Below are positions 1-7,580 of a stretch of DNA of 64,000 nt, one piece after another. Location of the stretch: positions 1 to 64,000 of the forward strand of contig WGMC01000026.1 in NCBI GenBank assembly GCA_016125265.1, read 5' to 3'. The notes under the pieces are model-generated. The model was not told where the DNA came from and did no database searches. It worked only from the letters and a program-made list of their open reading frames with translations. The DNA comes from Planctomycetaceae bacterium (lineage in GTDB: Bacteria; Planctomycetota; UBA1135; GCA-002686595). The translations under genes were made by a program, and so were the position numbers. Every line of letters starts with the position of its first letter. Position 1 is the first letter of the stretch.

Positions 1-68
1 GTGCATCCCGGATCACCGTGCGTCCCGGATCACCGTGCGTCCCGGATCGACGTGCGTCCCGGACGATG
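1..68. repeat. 17-nt tandem repeat, 4 copies
   Basis: Four adjacent 17-nt units of the form gtgcgtcccggatcacc start at 1, 18, 35 and 52. Unit 1 has one change, and units 3 and 4 diverge at the 3' end. The array may continue left of the window. The frames that run through 1-323 are made of these and the following repeats and change identity with the unit, so no gene is called there. Confidence 0.8.
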
Positions 69-164
69 TCCGTCGCGAAACAACCTGCGTCGCGAGTCGA
101 CGTTTGGCTCGGACCGGTGTTCGGCGCGGCGGAATGCGCGCTTGTGGATGGCGCGCATTCGTGT

Positions 165-220
165 GCGCCAACGGCGCTCCGAAGCGCCAACGGCGCTCCG
201 AAGCGCCAACGGCGCACCCC
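165..220. repeat. 19-nt tandem repeat, about 2.9 copies
   Basis: Two identical 19-nt units gcgccaacggcgctccgaa (165-183 and 184-202) are followed by a partial third (203-220). The array lies downstream of the metF stop codon. Apart from repeats and the hairpin at 228-246, nothing else is seen in 1-323. Confidence 0.8.
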
Positions 221-227
221 ATAGTAG

Positions 228-246
228 CCTGGGGCAACGCCCCAGG
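228..246. terminator. Hairpin downstream of metF
   Basis: Perfect 8-bp inverted repeat cctggggc / gccccagg with a 3-nt loop (aac), 78 nt past the metF stop. It could end the minus-strand operon that finishes with metF. No T-run follows on the minus strand. It may equally be part of an interspersed repeat, because the sequence just after it (gatgcaagggctgaaggccc) is itself short-palindromic. Confidence 0.4.
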
Positions 247-323
247 TCATCCGAGAAAACGATGCAAGGGCTGAAGGCCCGCTCCAACCACTACGCTTGC
301 GCACGTGGGCCGCGCCGGGCCCG

Positions 324-1187
324 TCAGCGCAGCGCCGCAAGGATCGCGCGGGTCGCGTGGCTCTTGTTCAGGGTGTAGAAGTGCACACCCGGCGCGCCTT
401 TTTCGAGGAGCTCGCGGCACTGCACGATCGCGTGTTCCGTGCCCGTTGCCATCACCGCGCCCGGGTCCTCGCGCACGGCTTCCAGGCGCGCCTTGAGGCC
501 CTCGGGGATGGTGGAGCCGCACATCTTGGTGAAGCGCTCGATCTGCGCGACGTTCGTGATCGGCATGATGCCCGGCACGATCGGACACTCGATGCCCGCC
601 GCCCGGGCGCGCGCCACGTAGCGAAAGTAGTCCGCGTTGTCGAAGAAGAGCTGCGTGACCAGGAACTGGGCACCGGATCGCACCTTGTGGGCCGTCCAGT
701 GGAGGTCGTCCGACGCGGTCTTCGACTCGGGGTGCACCTCCGGGTAACACGCTCCGCCGACGTCGACCAGCGCCTCCTCGCGCAAGAACGCGGCCAGATC
801 GCTGGCGTACCCGAACCCACCCTCCGTCGCGACGAAACTGTCCGTGCCCTGGGGCGGATCGCCGCGCAGCGCCAATACATTCTCGATCCCCGAGTGCGCC
901 AGCCGCGCCACGATCTGGCGCAATTCGTCCTTGGTGTGGCCGACGCAGGTCAAGTGCGCCATGGTCGCGACGCGCAGTTCCTTCTGGATGCGTGCCACCA
1001 AGCCCAACGTGCGCTCGCGCGTCGAACCGCCGGCGCCGTAGGTCACCGACACGTAGTCGGGCTGGTGCATGGCACCGAGCTCGCCCACGGTGCGCAGCAA
1101 CTGGTCGGCGGCCTCCTCGGTCTTGGGCGGGAAGAACTCGAAACTGAAGATCGGACCCGGTCGGTCCAGCATCTGGCTGATCTTCAC
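324..1187 (-). CDS. metF: 5,10-methylenetetrahydrofolate reductase MetF
   Basis: Flavoprotein of one-carbon metabolism that reduces 5,10-methylene-THF to 5-methyl-THF for methionine synthesis. The 287 aa match the usual bacterial length. The family start FEFFPPKT (about residues 16-23, with the catalytic-type Glu), the HLTC motif and LALRGDPP are all visible. The start is GTG at 1187 and overlaps the stop of the upstream thioesterase gene by 4 nt (GTGA), so it is probably translated by coupling. Its place as last gene of an aryl-CoA operon is unexpected and may only reflect co-transcription. Confidence 0.95.
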   Translation of the reverse strand: MKISQMLDRPGPIFSFEFFPPKTEEAADQLLRTVGELGAMHQPDYVSVTYGAGGSTRERTLGLVARIQKELRVATMAHLTCVGHTKDELRQIVARLAHSGIENVLALRGDPPQGTDSFVATEGGFGYASDLAAFLREEALVDVGGACYPEVHPESKTASDDLHWTAHKVRSGAQFLVTQLFFDNADYFRYVARARAAGIECPIVPGIMPITNVAQIERFTKMCGSTIPEGLKARLEAVREDPGAVMATGTEHAIVQCRELLEKGAPGVHFYTLNKSHATRAILAALR

Positions 1188-1663
1188 GCGACACCTCCCT
1201 CGGCAGCGGTGGACCCGTGCACTTCGCCTGGGCGTTCGAGGATCTGCTCGAAGCGCGTGCGCCAGGGGGCGGGGATGTCGAGGCTCTTCAACGTATCGAG
1301 TTCCACGCAGACCGTGGTCATGCGCGCTTCCACGCAGAGCGTCCCGGCCAGGTCGTAGCGGTAGCGCAGACCCAGGGACGAGCGGCCGAGGTGGAAGCAG
1401 GTGACCGTCACGATCGGACGATCGCCGAAGCGCAGGGGTGAACTGAAGTCGACATCGGAATGCACCAGCGGGAAACCGATCCGGCGCTCGCCGAGCAGGT
1501 GGTAGTAACGCTCCCCCACGTGCACGTCCCAGAGCTCCTCGAAGGCCTCGTGGACGTAGTCGAAAATGCGCGGGTAGTAGGCGATTCCGGCCGGATCGAC
1601 GTGGCCAAAACGCACCTGCTGCTGGGTCTGGAACGATCGTCTTGTGGGAGCACTCGGAGCCAT
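1184..1663 (-). CDS. 4HBT-family acyl-CoA thioesterase
   Basis: Hotdog-fold thioesterase of 159 aa. Near the N-terminus it has the 4-hydroxybenzoyl-CoA thioesterase pattern RFGHVDPAGIAYYPRIF, with Asp in the catalytic position. The family hydrolyses aryl- or acyl-CoA esters. The start is ATG at 1663, 14 nt after the creatininase-family stop; longer in-frame extensions run into that gene. Being downstream of a benzoate-CoA ligase family gene suggests an aryl-CoA substrate, perhaps to release trapped CoA. The exact substrate cannot be read from sequence. Confidence 0.85.
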   Translation of the reverse strand: MAPSAPTRRSFQTQQQVRFGHVDPAGIAYYPRIFDYVHEAFEELWDVHVGERYYHLLGERRIGFPLVHSDVDFSSPLRFGDRPIVTVTCFHLGRSSLGLRYRYDLAGTLCVEARMTTVCVELDTLKSLDIPAPWRTRFEQILERPGEVHGSTAAEGGVA

Positions 1664-1677
1664 GGTTGCCAAAGAGC

Positions 1678-2475
1678 CTAACCCATGGGAGCCGCGTCGG
1701 GACCCCCGAACAGCTCGGGCCAGGCCTCGCGGACGGTGGTCACGATCATGTCGGCCAGGGCTTCGACACGCGCAACTCCCTCCTCGGCGCTCGCGGCGGC
1801 CGGATTGCCGCAGTAGGCATCGACGGCTCCCACCTCCCGGAAACTCGTGGCGCCCGCGCGGGTTCGGCCCATCAGGTCCACGGCCAGGGGCAAAAGTGCG
1901 CTGCGCTCGGACTCGCGCACGGCGTCGGGATCCGCGGCCAGCACGATCGAGGTTTCGTACTGGCCCGCGTGGCAGTCGCCGCTCTGGAACTCCTCGCCGA
2001 GGGTGCCCGCCCAGCGGCGGCGTGTGTTGTCCGGGAACAGCACCTGGGCCTTGTGGTGCGAACGGCCCTCGTAGTCGAGGGCCAGACCTCGCAAGACCTT
2101 CACGTGCGCGCCCTCCAGGTGGCCGTTCGAGAGCACCACACGCCGCAGACCTTGCTCGGAGAGCGACTCGATGAGGTCCTCGAGCACGGCCCACAGTGTG
2201 CCCGGGTGGATGCTGACGCGGCCCTCGAAACCCTCGGTGAAGAAGGTCACGCCGAAGGGCAGCGCGGGCAGGAGCAACGTCGTCACACCCACTTCGCCAA
2301 GGCGTTCGGCCGCGCGGCGCGCCTGCGCCGTCGCGATGGTCACGTCCACGTCGAGGGGCAGGTGCGGACCGTGCGGTTCCGTCGAGCCCACGGGCACGAA
2401 GGCCACCGTGTCCCCGTGGAACAGTGCGCGGGCCTCGGGCCAGGTCAGGCGCGCCAACTCCCGGGGCTCGATCAC
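1678..2475 (-). CDS. Creatininase family amidohydrolase
   Basis: Metal-dependent amidohydrolase of 265 aa. Typical creatininase-family metal ligands are visible: VGSTEPHGPHLPLDVDV near residue 30 (Glu, His, Asp), NGHLEGAH near 120, and GDCHAGQYETS near 165. The family includes creatininase, formamide hydrolases and MftE-like peptidases. The GTG start at 2475 overlaps the ligase stop (GTGA). In an operon for aromatic-CoA breakdown it could hydrolyse an amide or formamide intermediate; this is inference. Confidence 0.85.
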   Translation of the reverse strand: MIEPRELARLTWPEARALFHGDTVAFVPVGSTEPHGPHLPLDVDVTIATAQARRAAERLGEVGVTTLLLPALPFGVTFFTEGFEGRVSIHPGTLWAVLEDLIESLSEQGLRRVVLSNGHLEGAHVKVLRGLALDYEGRSHHKAQVLFPDNTRRRWAGTLGEEFQSGDCHAGQYETSIVLAADPDAVRESERSALLPLAVDLMGRTRAGATSFREVGAVDAYCGNPAAASAEEGVARVEALADMIVTTVREAWPELFGGPDAAPMG

Positions 2476-4043
2476 GTCGTCGCCCCCGCGCCGCTGGCCA
2501 AACTCGCCTTGAGCTGCATGCGCGCCACTTTCCCGCGATCGTTCTTCGGCAGTTCCTCGCACCAGCGGAACCAACGCGGGTACTTGTGCGGCGCCAGGCG
2601 GCTCTTCAAATGGGCCTTCAGCTCGTCGGCCAACGCGGGGCCCGGGGTGTGGCCCGCGCGAGGCACGACGAACGCCAGGGGTTTGACCAGCCCGTCGCCC
2701 TCCTCGTGTCCGACCACACACACTTCGGCCACCGCTGCGTGGGCGAGCAGCGCGTCTTCGATCTCGGCCGGCGAAACCCACAACCCCGCGCACTTGAGCA
2801 GGTCGTCCGCGCGGCCCTCGTAGTAGTAGTAGCCGTCGCCGTCGCGGCGAAAGATGTCCGCCGAGGTGCACCACTCGCCCGCGAAGGTCGCCACGGTTTT
2901 GTCGCGGTCGCCCCAGTAACAGATCGCCGTGCTGCCGCCGCGCACCGCCAGACGGCCCGGTTCGCCGTCGGGCACGGGCGCGCCGTCTGCGTCGACGATG
3001 CGCGCCTCGTAACCCTCGACCGCGCGACCCAAACTGCCGGGCCGGACGTCGCCCGGGTGGTTCGAGATGTAGATGTGGAACATCTCGGCCGAACCGATGC
3101 CGTCGAGCACCTCCACTCCGGCGCGCTCCTGCCATTCGCGAAGTAGCGCGCTGGGCAGTGCCTCGCCAGCCGAAAGCGTCACACGCAGACTGGAGAGGTC
3201 CACGTGCTCCATGCGTTCGGAACGCAGCATGTTGTTGATCATCGTGGGCACGCTGGTCAACAGTGTGGGCCGATGGGCGGCGATCTGGTCGAACAGCTCG
3301 TCCGCCGTCGCACGTCCCTCGAACAGCACGGCACTGGCGCCGACGCGGAAGGGGAACATCAGGTTCGTGCCGGTGGCGTACCCGAAGAAGAGTTTGGGCA
3401 CCGACAGCGTCACATCGCTTTCGCAGTAGCCCACTACCTTTTTCGCGTAGGTCTCCGTCGAGTATGCGAAGTCGCGGTGCCGGTGCACACAGGCCTTGGG
3501 TTTGCCGGTCGAGCCCGAGGTGAACAGCCAACCCGCCAAGTCGTCGGGACCGGTGGCCTCGACCCGCGCCAGATCGGACTCGGGGTCTTCGGCCGCCAAC
3601 GCCTGCTCGTAGGACGTGAACTCCGAGCTGGCGCCGACGGCAAGGAGCGTCTTCGCGAGCCGCGCGCCCTCGAAGGCGGGCCCGAGTTCCGGAAGGGTCG
3701 ACGCGTGCGCGATCACGACTCGGGCCTTCGAGTACTCGAGGTAGTAGCGGTACTCCTCCTGTTTGAGGAGCGGATTCACCATCGCAAAGACCGCGCCGGC
3801 GCGCAGCACGCCGAAGAACGACTCCGCGAACTCGAAGCCGTCCGGTAACACCAAGAGCACACGCTCCTCGGGCCGCACACCGGCGCGGCGCAACGCGGCG
3901 GCGAGGCGCGCGGAGCGCTCGGCGATGCGGCCGTAGGTGCGCACCTCGTCGCCGACGTACAGGGCCACCTTGCCCGCGCGGCCAGCCGCCAGGTTGCTGT
4001 CGAGGAAGTACTCGGCCAGATTGAAGGGCGCCGTGAACTGCAT
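2472..4043 (-). CDS. Benzoate-CoA ligase family AMP-forming enzyme
   Basis: Acyl-adenylate-forming ligase of 523 aa that would activate a benzoate-type acid to its CoA thioester. All core motifs are present: P-loop TSGSTGKPKA near residue 180, the family hallmark EMFHIYISNHPGDVRPG near 320, GYYYYEGRADDLLKCAG near 410, and the C-terminal catalytic Lys in LPKNDRGKVAR near 500. It resembles benzoate-, 4-hydroxybenzoate- and 2-aminobenzoate-CoA ligases; the acid used is not decided by sequence. The ATG is at 4043. It overlaps the next gene by 4 nt. An alternative role is priming the aryl-polyene-like cluster in this window, whose own adenylation domain looks dead. Confidence 0.9.
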   Translation of the reverse strand: MQFTAPFNLAEYFLDSNLAAGRAGKVALYVGDEVRTYGRIAERSARLAAALRRAGVRPEERVLLVLPDGFEFAESFFGVLRAGAVFAMVNPLLKQEEYRYYLEYSKARVVIAHASTLPELGPAFEGARLAKTLLAVGASSEFTSYEQALAAEDPESDLARVEATGPDDLAGWLFTSGSTGKPKACVHRHRDFAYSTETYAKKVVGYCESDVTLSVPKLFFGYATGTNLMFPFRVGASAVLFEGRATADELFDQIAAHRPTLLTSVPTMINNMLRSERMEHVDLSSLRVTLSAGEALPSALLREWQERAGVEVLDGIGSAEMFHIYISNHPGDVRPGSLGRAVEGYEARIVDADGAPVPDGEPGRLAVRGGSTAICYWGDRDKTVATFAGEWCTSADIFRRDGDGYYYYEGRADDLLKCAGLWVSPAEIEDALLAHAAVAEVCVVGHEEGDGLVKPLAFVVPRAGHTPGPALADELKAHLKSRLAPHKYPRWFRWCEELPKNDRGKVARMQLKASLASGAGATT

Positions 4044-4107
4044 GGGGATGTGGGGTGATCTCTACGCGGAGCGCCGCCAGGAACCGCGGGCGGCGCGGTG
4101 GGGCGAA

Positions 4108-5031
4108 TCAGGTGGAGGCACCGCCCTCGATCCCCCACGCGTCCGCCAGTTGCTGCAACGCCGCGCGGAACTCCGTAGCGCTGGAGTAGCGCAACTCGCG
4201 GGATCCGTGCAGGCCGCCGCGCAGCACACGTTCCAACTCCTCGGGCACAGCCACGTCTGGCGCGCGCTCGGCCATGGTCGGCGGCTTCTTGGCGAGCTTC
4301 GATTGGAACACTTCCAGGAACGTGCGACCGGCCCAGGGTTGCACGCCGGTGGCGAGTTCGAACAGCAAGGTCGCGGCGCTGTAGACATCCGATTGCACGT
4401 CCGGCCGCTCGCCGCCAAAGAGTTCGACGGGTGCGTAGTACGGCGTTCCGATCAGAGCCGTGCGGTCGCCCCAGCCCTTGGCGCTCCAAAGGCCCGGAGT
4501 CGTGCCGCCGTCGACCAGCACGGGACCGGTCGTCGAACTCGGCCGGGCGCGCTCCGCGTCGTCGTCGAGCTCCACCCAGACCGTCGACGGCTTCACGTCC
4601 CCGTGCACCAGCCCCGTGCCGTGGATCGCCATCAGCCCGTCGAGGATGCCGAGCCCGAGCCGCACCACCTCGTGCGACGACGTGGGTCCCGAGCGCTGCA
4701 GACGCGCGCGCAGCGGCTCGCCCCGCGGCAGATCGGTGACGAGAACGAGGCCCGTCGCGCCGACACGCTCGATCTCGCGCACGGCGAGGACCCGCGGCGA
4801 ATGCACGCGCTTCCAGGCATTCCAGCCCTCCGCGAACTCACCCAGTTGTTTCTCGCCGTCGAAGAGCGACGACGGGAAGACCTGCACTTCGCAGGGTTCG
4901 CCTCCGGCCGCAAGGTCCTTCGCCTCGAAGGCGACGGACAGGCCGCCCTGGCGGTTGGGGCGCACCACTTCGTAGCGCTCGGCCACGATCCGGCCGGGTC
5001 CGATTTCGTACTCGCTCAGACTGTGGGGCAT
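4108..5031 (-). CDS. Protein kinase-like protein, probable pseudokinase
   Basis: 307 aa with the Hanks kinase fold but eroded catalysis. The Gly-rich loop is weak (RQGGLSVAF, 27-35) and the beta-3 lysine is Gln50 (EVQVF). The catalytic loop reads HGDVKPST (143-150), keeping Asp145 but with Thr where Asn binds metal. DFG is VDGGT (Asp174). The APE-like GTPYYAPVELFGG segment and C-lobe are intact. There is no membrane segment or sensor domain. The start is ATG at 5031. It lies between ferredoxin and ligase genes in the aryl-CoA operon, suggesting a regulatory or scaffolding role; weak kinase activity cannot be excluded. Confidence 0.75.
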   Translation of the reverse strand: MPHSLSEYEIGPGRIVAERYEVVRPNRQGGLSVAFEAKDLAAGGEPCEVQVFPSSLFDGEKQLGEFAEGWNAWKRVHSPRVLAVREIERVGATGLVLVTDLPRGEPLRARLQRSGPTSSHEVVRLGLGILDGLMAIHGTGLVHGDVKPSTVWVELDDDAERARPSSTTGPVLVDGGTTPGLWSAKGWGDRTALIGTPYYAPVELFGGERPDVQSDVYSAATLLFELATGVQPWAGRTFLEVFQSKLAKKPPTMAERAPDVAVPEELERVLRGGLHGSRELRYSSATEFRAALQQLADAWGIEGGAST

Positions 5032-5135
5032 CGCGCGCTCCGGGGGAAAAAGAGGGGACCCACCCAATCTAACGGCCGGGCACCCCGCCGTCGACCGAAG
5101 ACCGCGACGCCGGGCTTCCACCGGCGCTCCCGCGC

Positions 5136-5483
5136 TCACGCCGGGGGCACGTCCCGACCGGTGAGCTCCCCGTCGGGGATCCGCAGGCGTTCGACCGGGC
5201 GGCCCTGGACGACGTGGCTCTCGATGATCTCGTCCACGTCGTCCACGGTCACGTGGCCGTACCACACCGCTTCGGGGTACACGACGACACAGACACCCTT
5301 CGCGCACTGGTCGAGGCAACCGGCCTTGTTCGGCCGCACGATGCGCTTGAAGCCCCGTTCGAAGAGCTTCTCCTTGAACGCCGCGGCCACTTCCTCGCCG
5401 CCGGCGGACGCGCAGCATCCCGTGGGGTGTCCCTCGGCGCGGCGGTTGGTGCAGATGAACAGGTGACGCTGGAACTTGGCCAT
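5136..5483 (-). CDS. Thioredoxin-fold (2Fe-2S) ferredoxin
   Basis: 115-aa protein of the NuoE-like (2Fe-2S) ferredoxin family. The four likely cluster ligands are Cys11 (LFICTN), the GCCASAGG motif, and GCLDQCAKGVC. The C-terminal part VYPEAVWYGHVTVDDVDEI is typical of the family. It would carry electrons in the cytoplasm. It follows the acyl-CoA dehydrogenase gene by 3 nt in the operon, so it may serve a reductase or oxygenase of the same pathway. Confidence 0.88.
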   Translation of the reverse strand: MAKFQRHLFICTNRRAEGHPTGCCASAGGEEVAAAFKEKLFERGFKRIVRPNKAGCLDQCAKGVCVVVYPEAVWYGHVTVDDVDEIIESHVVQGRPVERLRIPDGELTGRDVPPA

Positions 5484-5486
5484 GGT

Positions 5487-6674
5487 TCAGCCCGCGGGCG
5501 TGGGACCGGATTGGGCGAGCACGAGTTTGCCGAGGATCAACTTCTGGATCTCGCTGGCGCCCTCGTAGATGCGCAGGGAGCGCACTTCGCGGTACAGCGA
5601 CTCGACGATGTGCCCGCGGCGCACACCGAGGCCCCCGTGGTGTTGCACGGCGCGGTCGCAGATCCAACCCGCCACTTCGGTGGCGAACAACTTGGCGCGG
5701 GCCACTTGGTGGCCAGCATCCGCGCCGGAATCGACCGCGGCCGCGGCTTCCGCAACCAGCAGTTGGGCCGCGCGCAGCCGGGTATCCATCTCCGCGAGGT
5801 CGAAGCGCAAGCCCTGGTTGTCGGCGAGCGCGCGCCCGAACTGGCGGCGGCGCGTGAGGTGCGCGCGCGACTCGTCCAGCGCGCGCCGCGCGAATCCGTT
5901 GGCCGCCGCGGCGACGGTGGTGCGAAAGCGCGACAGTGTGGCGAGCGCCAACTCCAAGCCGCTGCCTTCGGGGCCCAATCGCCAGCGGTCCTCGAGCTCG
6001 ACACCGTCGAAGCGCACTTCGCCGATTGGGTGCGGCGCGATGACCTCGAACGGCTCGACCGACAGACCCTTCGTGTCGCGCGGCACGTAGAACATCGTCA
6101 GCGCATCGGCGCGGCGATCACCGGGCTCGCCAGCAGTGCGCGCCAGCACCGTGAAGAAGTGCGCGATGGGCGCGTTCGAGATGAACGTCTTGTGACCGTC
6201 GAGGCGCCAGCCGTCGCCCGCGCGGGTGGCGCGGGTGGCGACTTCGTCCAAGCTGGAACCCGCGCCCGGTTCGGTCAGGCAGTAGCCGGCGATCGACGTG
6301 CCGCGCACCACGCCGGGCAGCACTTCGCGCGCCAACTCCCGTTCGCCGCCGCGCGCCAGCGGGTAACTTCCCAGACCCTGCATCACGAGCATCAGGTCCA
6401 AGAGACCATCGCCGTACGCCAACTCGTCGCGCAGCCACGACAGCGCGCGCACGCTGACGTCCTGCCGCGGGGCCAAACCGAGGGTCGACGCTCCGCCGAG
6501 GGATTCGGGCACCGCGTAGCCGAGGAGGCCCGCGTCGGCCAGCAGCCCAAGGGCCGCCGCCGGCGCGCCCGCGGCGCCGTGTCCCCCCACCGCGTCGAAA
6601 GCACGTGCCGCGGACGCAGCCACCGCGCGGGCGCGCCCCAGCAGATCTCCGCGCAGTTCCGCAGTGCCGTGCAT
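5487..6674 (-). CDS. Acyl-CoA dehydrogenase
   Basis: FAD-dependent dehydrogenase of 395 aa, standard length. Seen are YCLTEPGAGSSLDEVATRA (FAD and substrate binding, near 130), GHKTFISNAPIA, the RRRQFGRAL region, QHHGGLGV and the C-terminal YEGASEIQKLILGK. The ATG at 6674 follows the hydratase stop by 8 nt. The family makes alpha,beta-unsaturated acyl-CoA. Within an aryl-CoA set the likely substrate is a cyclic or ring-opened acyl-CoA; inference. Confidence 0.92.
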   Translation of the reverse strand: MHGTAELRGDLLGRARAVAASAARAFDAVGGHGAAGAPAAALGLLADAGLLGYAVPESLGGASTLGLAPRQDVSVRALSWLRDELAYGDGLLDLMLVMQGLGSYPLARGGERELAREVLPGVVRGTSIAGYCLTEPGAGSSLDEVATRATRAGDGWRLDGHKTFISNAPIAHFFTVLARTAGEPGDRRADALTMFYVPRDTKGLSVEPFEVIAPHPIGEVRFDGVELEDRWRLGPEGSGLELALATLSRFRTTVAAAANGFARRALDESRAHLTRRRQFGRALADNQGLRFDLAEMDTRLRAAQLLVAEAAAAVDSGADAGHQVARAKLFATEVAGWICDRAVQHHGGLGVRRGHIVESLYREVRSLRIYEGASEIQKLILGKLVLAQSGPTPAG

Positions 6675-6682
6675 TTCGCCGG

Positions 6683-7492
6683 TCACGCCTTGGATCCGCT
6701 CGTGTCGCGGAACTGGGGTTCGCGCTTCTCGAGGGCGGCCTCGTAACCGCGGCGGTAGTCGGGGTGGCGCATGCACTCGGCCTGGATCCAACCTTCGGCG
6801 GAGAGGGCCTCTTCCATGGTCATGGACGCCTCCAAGTTGAGCATGCGCTTGGTGACCGCGAGACCAAACGCGGGGCCATCCGCCAGTTTGCCCGCCCACC
6901 TCTGGGCTTCCGGCAACAGCTCGTGCTCGAGCACCACACGGTGGTAGAGGCCGATCTCGTAGGCCCGCTGGGGGCTGACGAACTCGCCGGCCATCAGGAG
7001 TTCGCTGGCGTGGCCCAGCCCGACGATGCGCGGCAAAAGCCACGCCGCGCCCATGTCGGCCCCCGAAAGGCCCACTTTGGTGAAGAGGAACGCGATCTTG
7101 GCGTTCTCCGTCGCGATGCGCAGGTCCGCGGCGGCCGCGATGACCGCGCCGGCGCCGCAGGTGATCCCATTGAGCGCCGCGATGACGGGCTTCTCGAGGC
7201 GCCGGATGTTCGCAATCAGCTCGCACGTCATCCGCGTGAACGCGTACAGCTCCGCCTGGGGCACGTCCATCAGCGCGCCGATGATGTCCTTCACATCGCC
7301 GCCCGAGCAGAAGGCGCGCCCCGTACCCGTGATCACGACGGCGCGCGCGGATTCGCGCGTGCGCAGCGTCACGAAGAAGTCGCGCAGCTCCGCGTAGGAG
7401 TCGAAGGTGAGCGCGTTGAGGCGGTCGGGTCGATCCAGGCGGATCGTGCCGACACCGTCCTGCTCGTCGTAGCGGAAATGCTTGGGTTGCAT
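6683..7492 (-). CDS. Enoyl-CoA hydratase/isomerase (crotonase) family protein
   Basis: Crotonase-fold protein of 269 aa from ATG 7492 (an ATG eight codons upstream is possible). CoA-binding and oxyanion-hole regions are clear (GTGRAFCSGGDVKDI; LNGITCGAGAV). The two catalytic glutamates of classic hydratases are not evident: the second region reads FTKVGLSGADMGAA. Crotonase relatives without those Glu residues include C-C hydrolases, so ring cleavage is as likely as hydration. First gene of the aryl-CoA operon. Confidence 0.87.
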   Translation of the reverse strand: MQPKHFRYDEQDGVGTIRLDRPDRLNALTFDSYAELRDFFVTLRTRESARAVVITGTGRAFCSGGDVKDIIGALMDVPQAELYAFTRMTCELIANIRRLEKPVIAALNGITCGAGAVIAAAADLRIATENAKIAFLFTKVGLSGADMGAAWLLPRIVGLGHASELLMAGEFVSPQRAYEIGLYHRVVLEHELLPEAQRWAGKLADGPAFGLAVTKRMLNLEASMTMEEALSAEGWIQAECMRHPDYRRGYEAALEKREPQFRDTSGSKA

Positions 7493-7533
7493 AGGGATCC
7501 CGGGGGGAAAGGCCAAAGCAGAGCCTATCCGAT

Positions 7534-7548
7534 GGGGCGATTCGCCCC
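7534..7548. promoter_or_regulatory. Palindrome ggggcgaTtcgcccc upstream of the aryl-CoA operon
   Basis: Perfect 7-bp inverted repeat around a single central base, 42 nt upstream of the hydratase start and 33 nt after the stop of the upstream oxidoreductase gene on the same strand. It could be a repressor operator for the operon or a short terminator hairpin. Only symmetry and position support it. Confidence 0.35.
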
Positions 7549-7580
7549 CAAGATCCAGTTGGGCAACCCAGACGCCGCGG

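Noticed and set aside
1..378. Several overlapping short frames at the left edge
   Set aside because: They are built from the 17-nt and 19-nt repeats, appear on both strands, and lack start signals or similarity.
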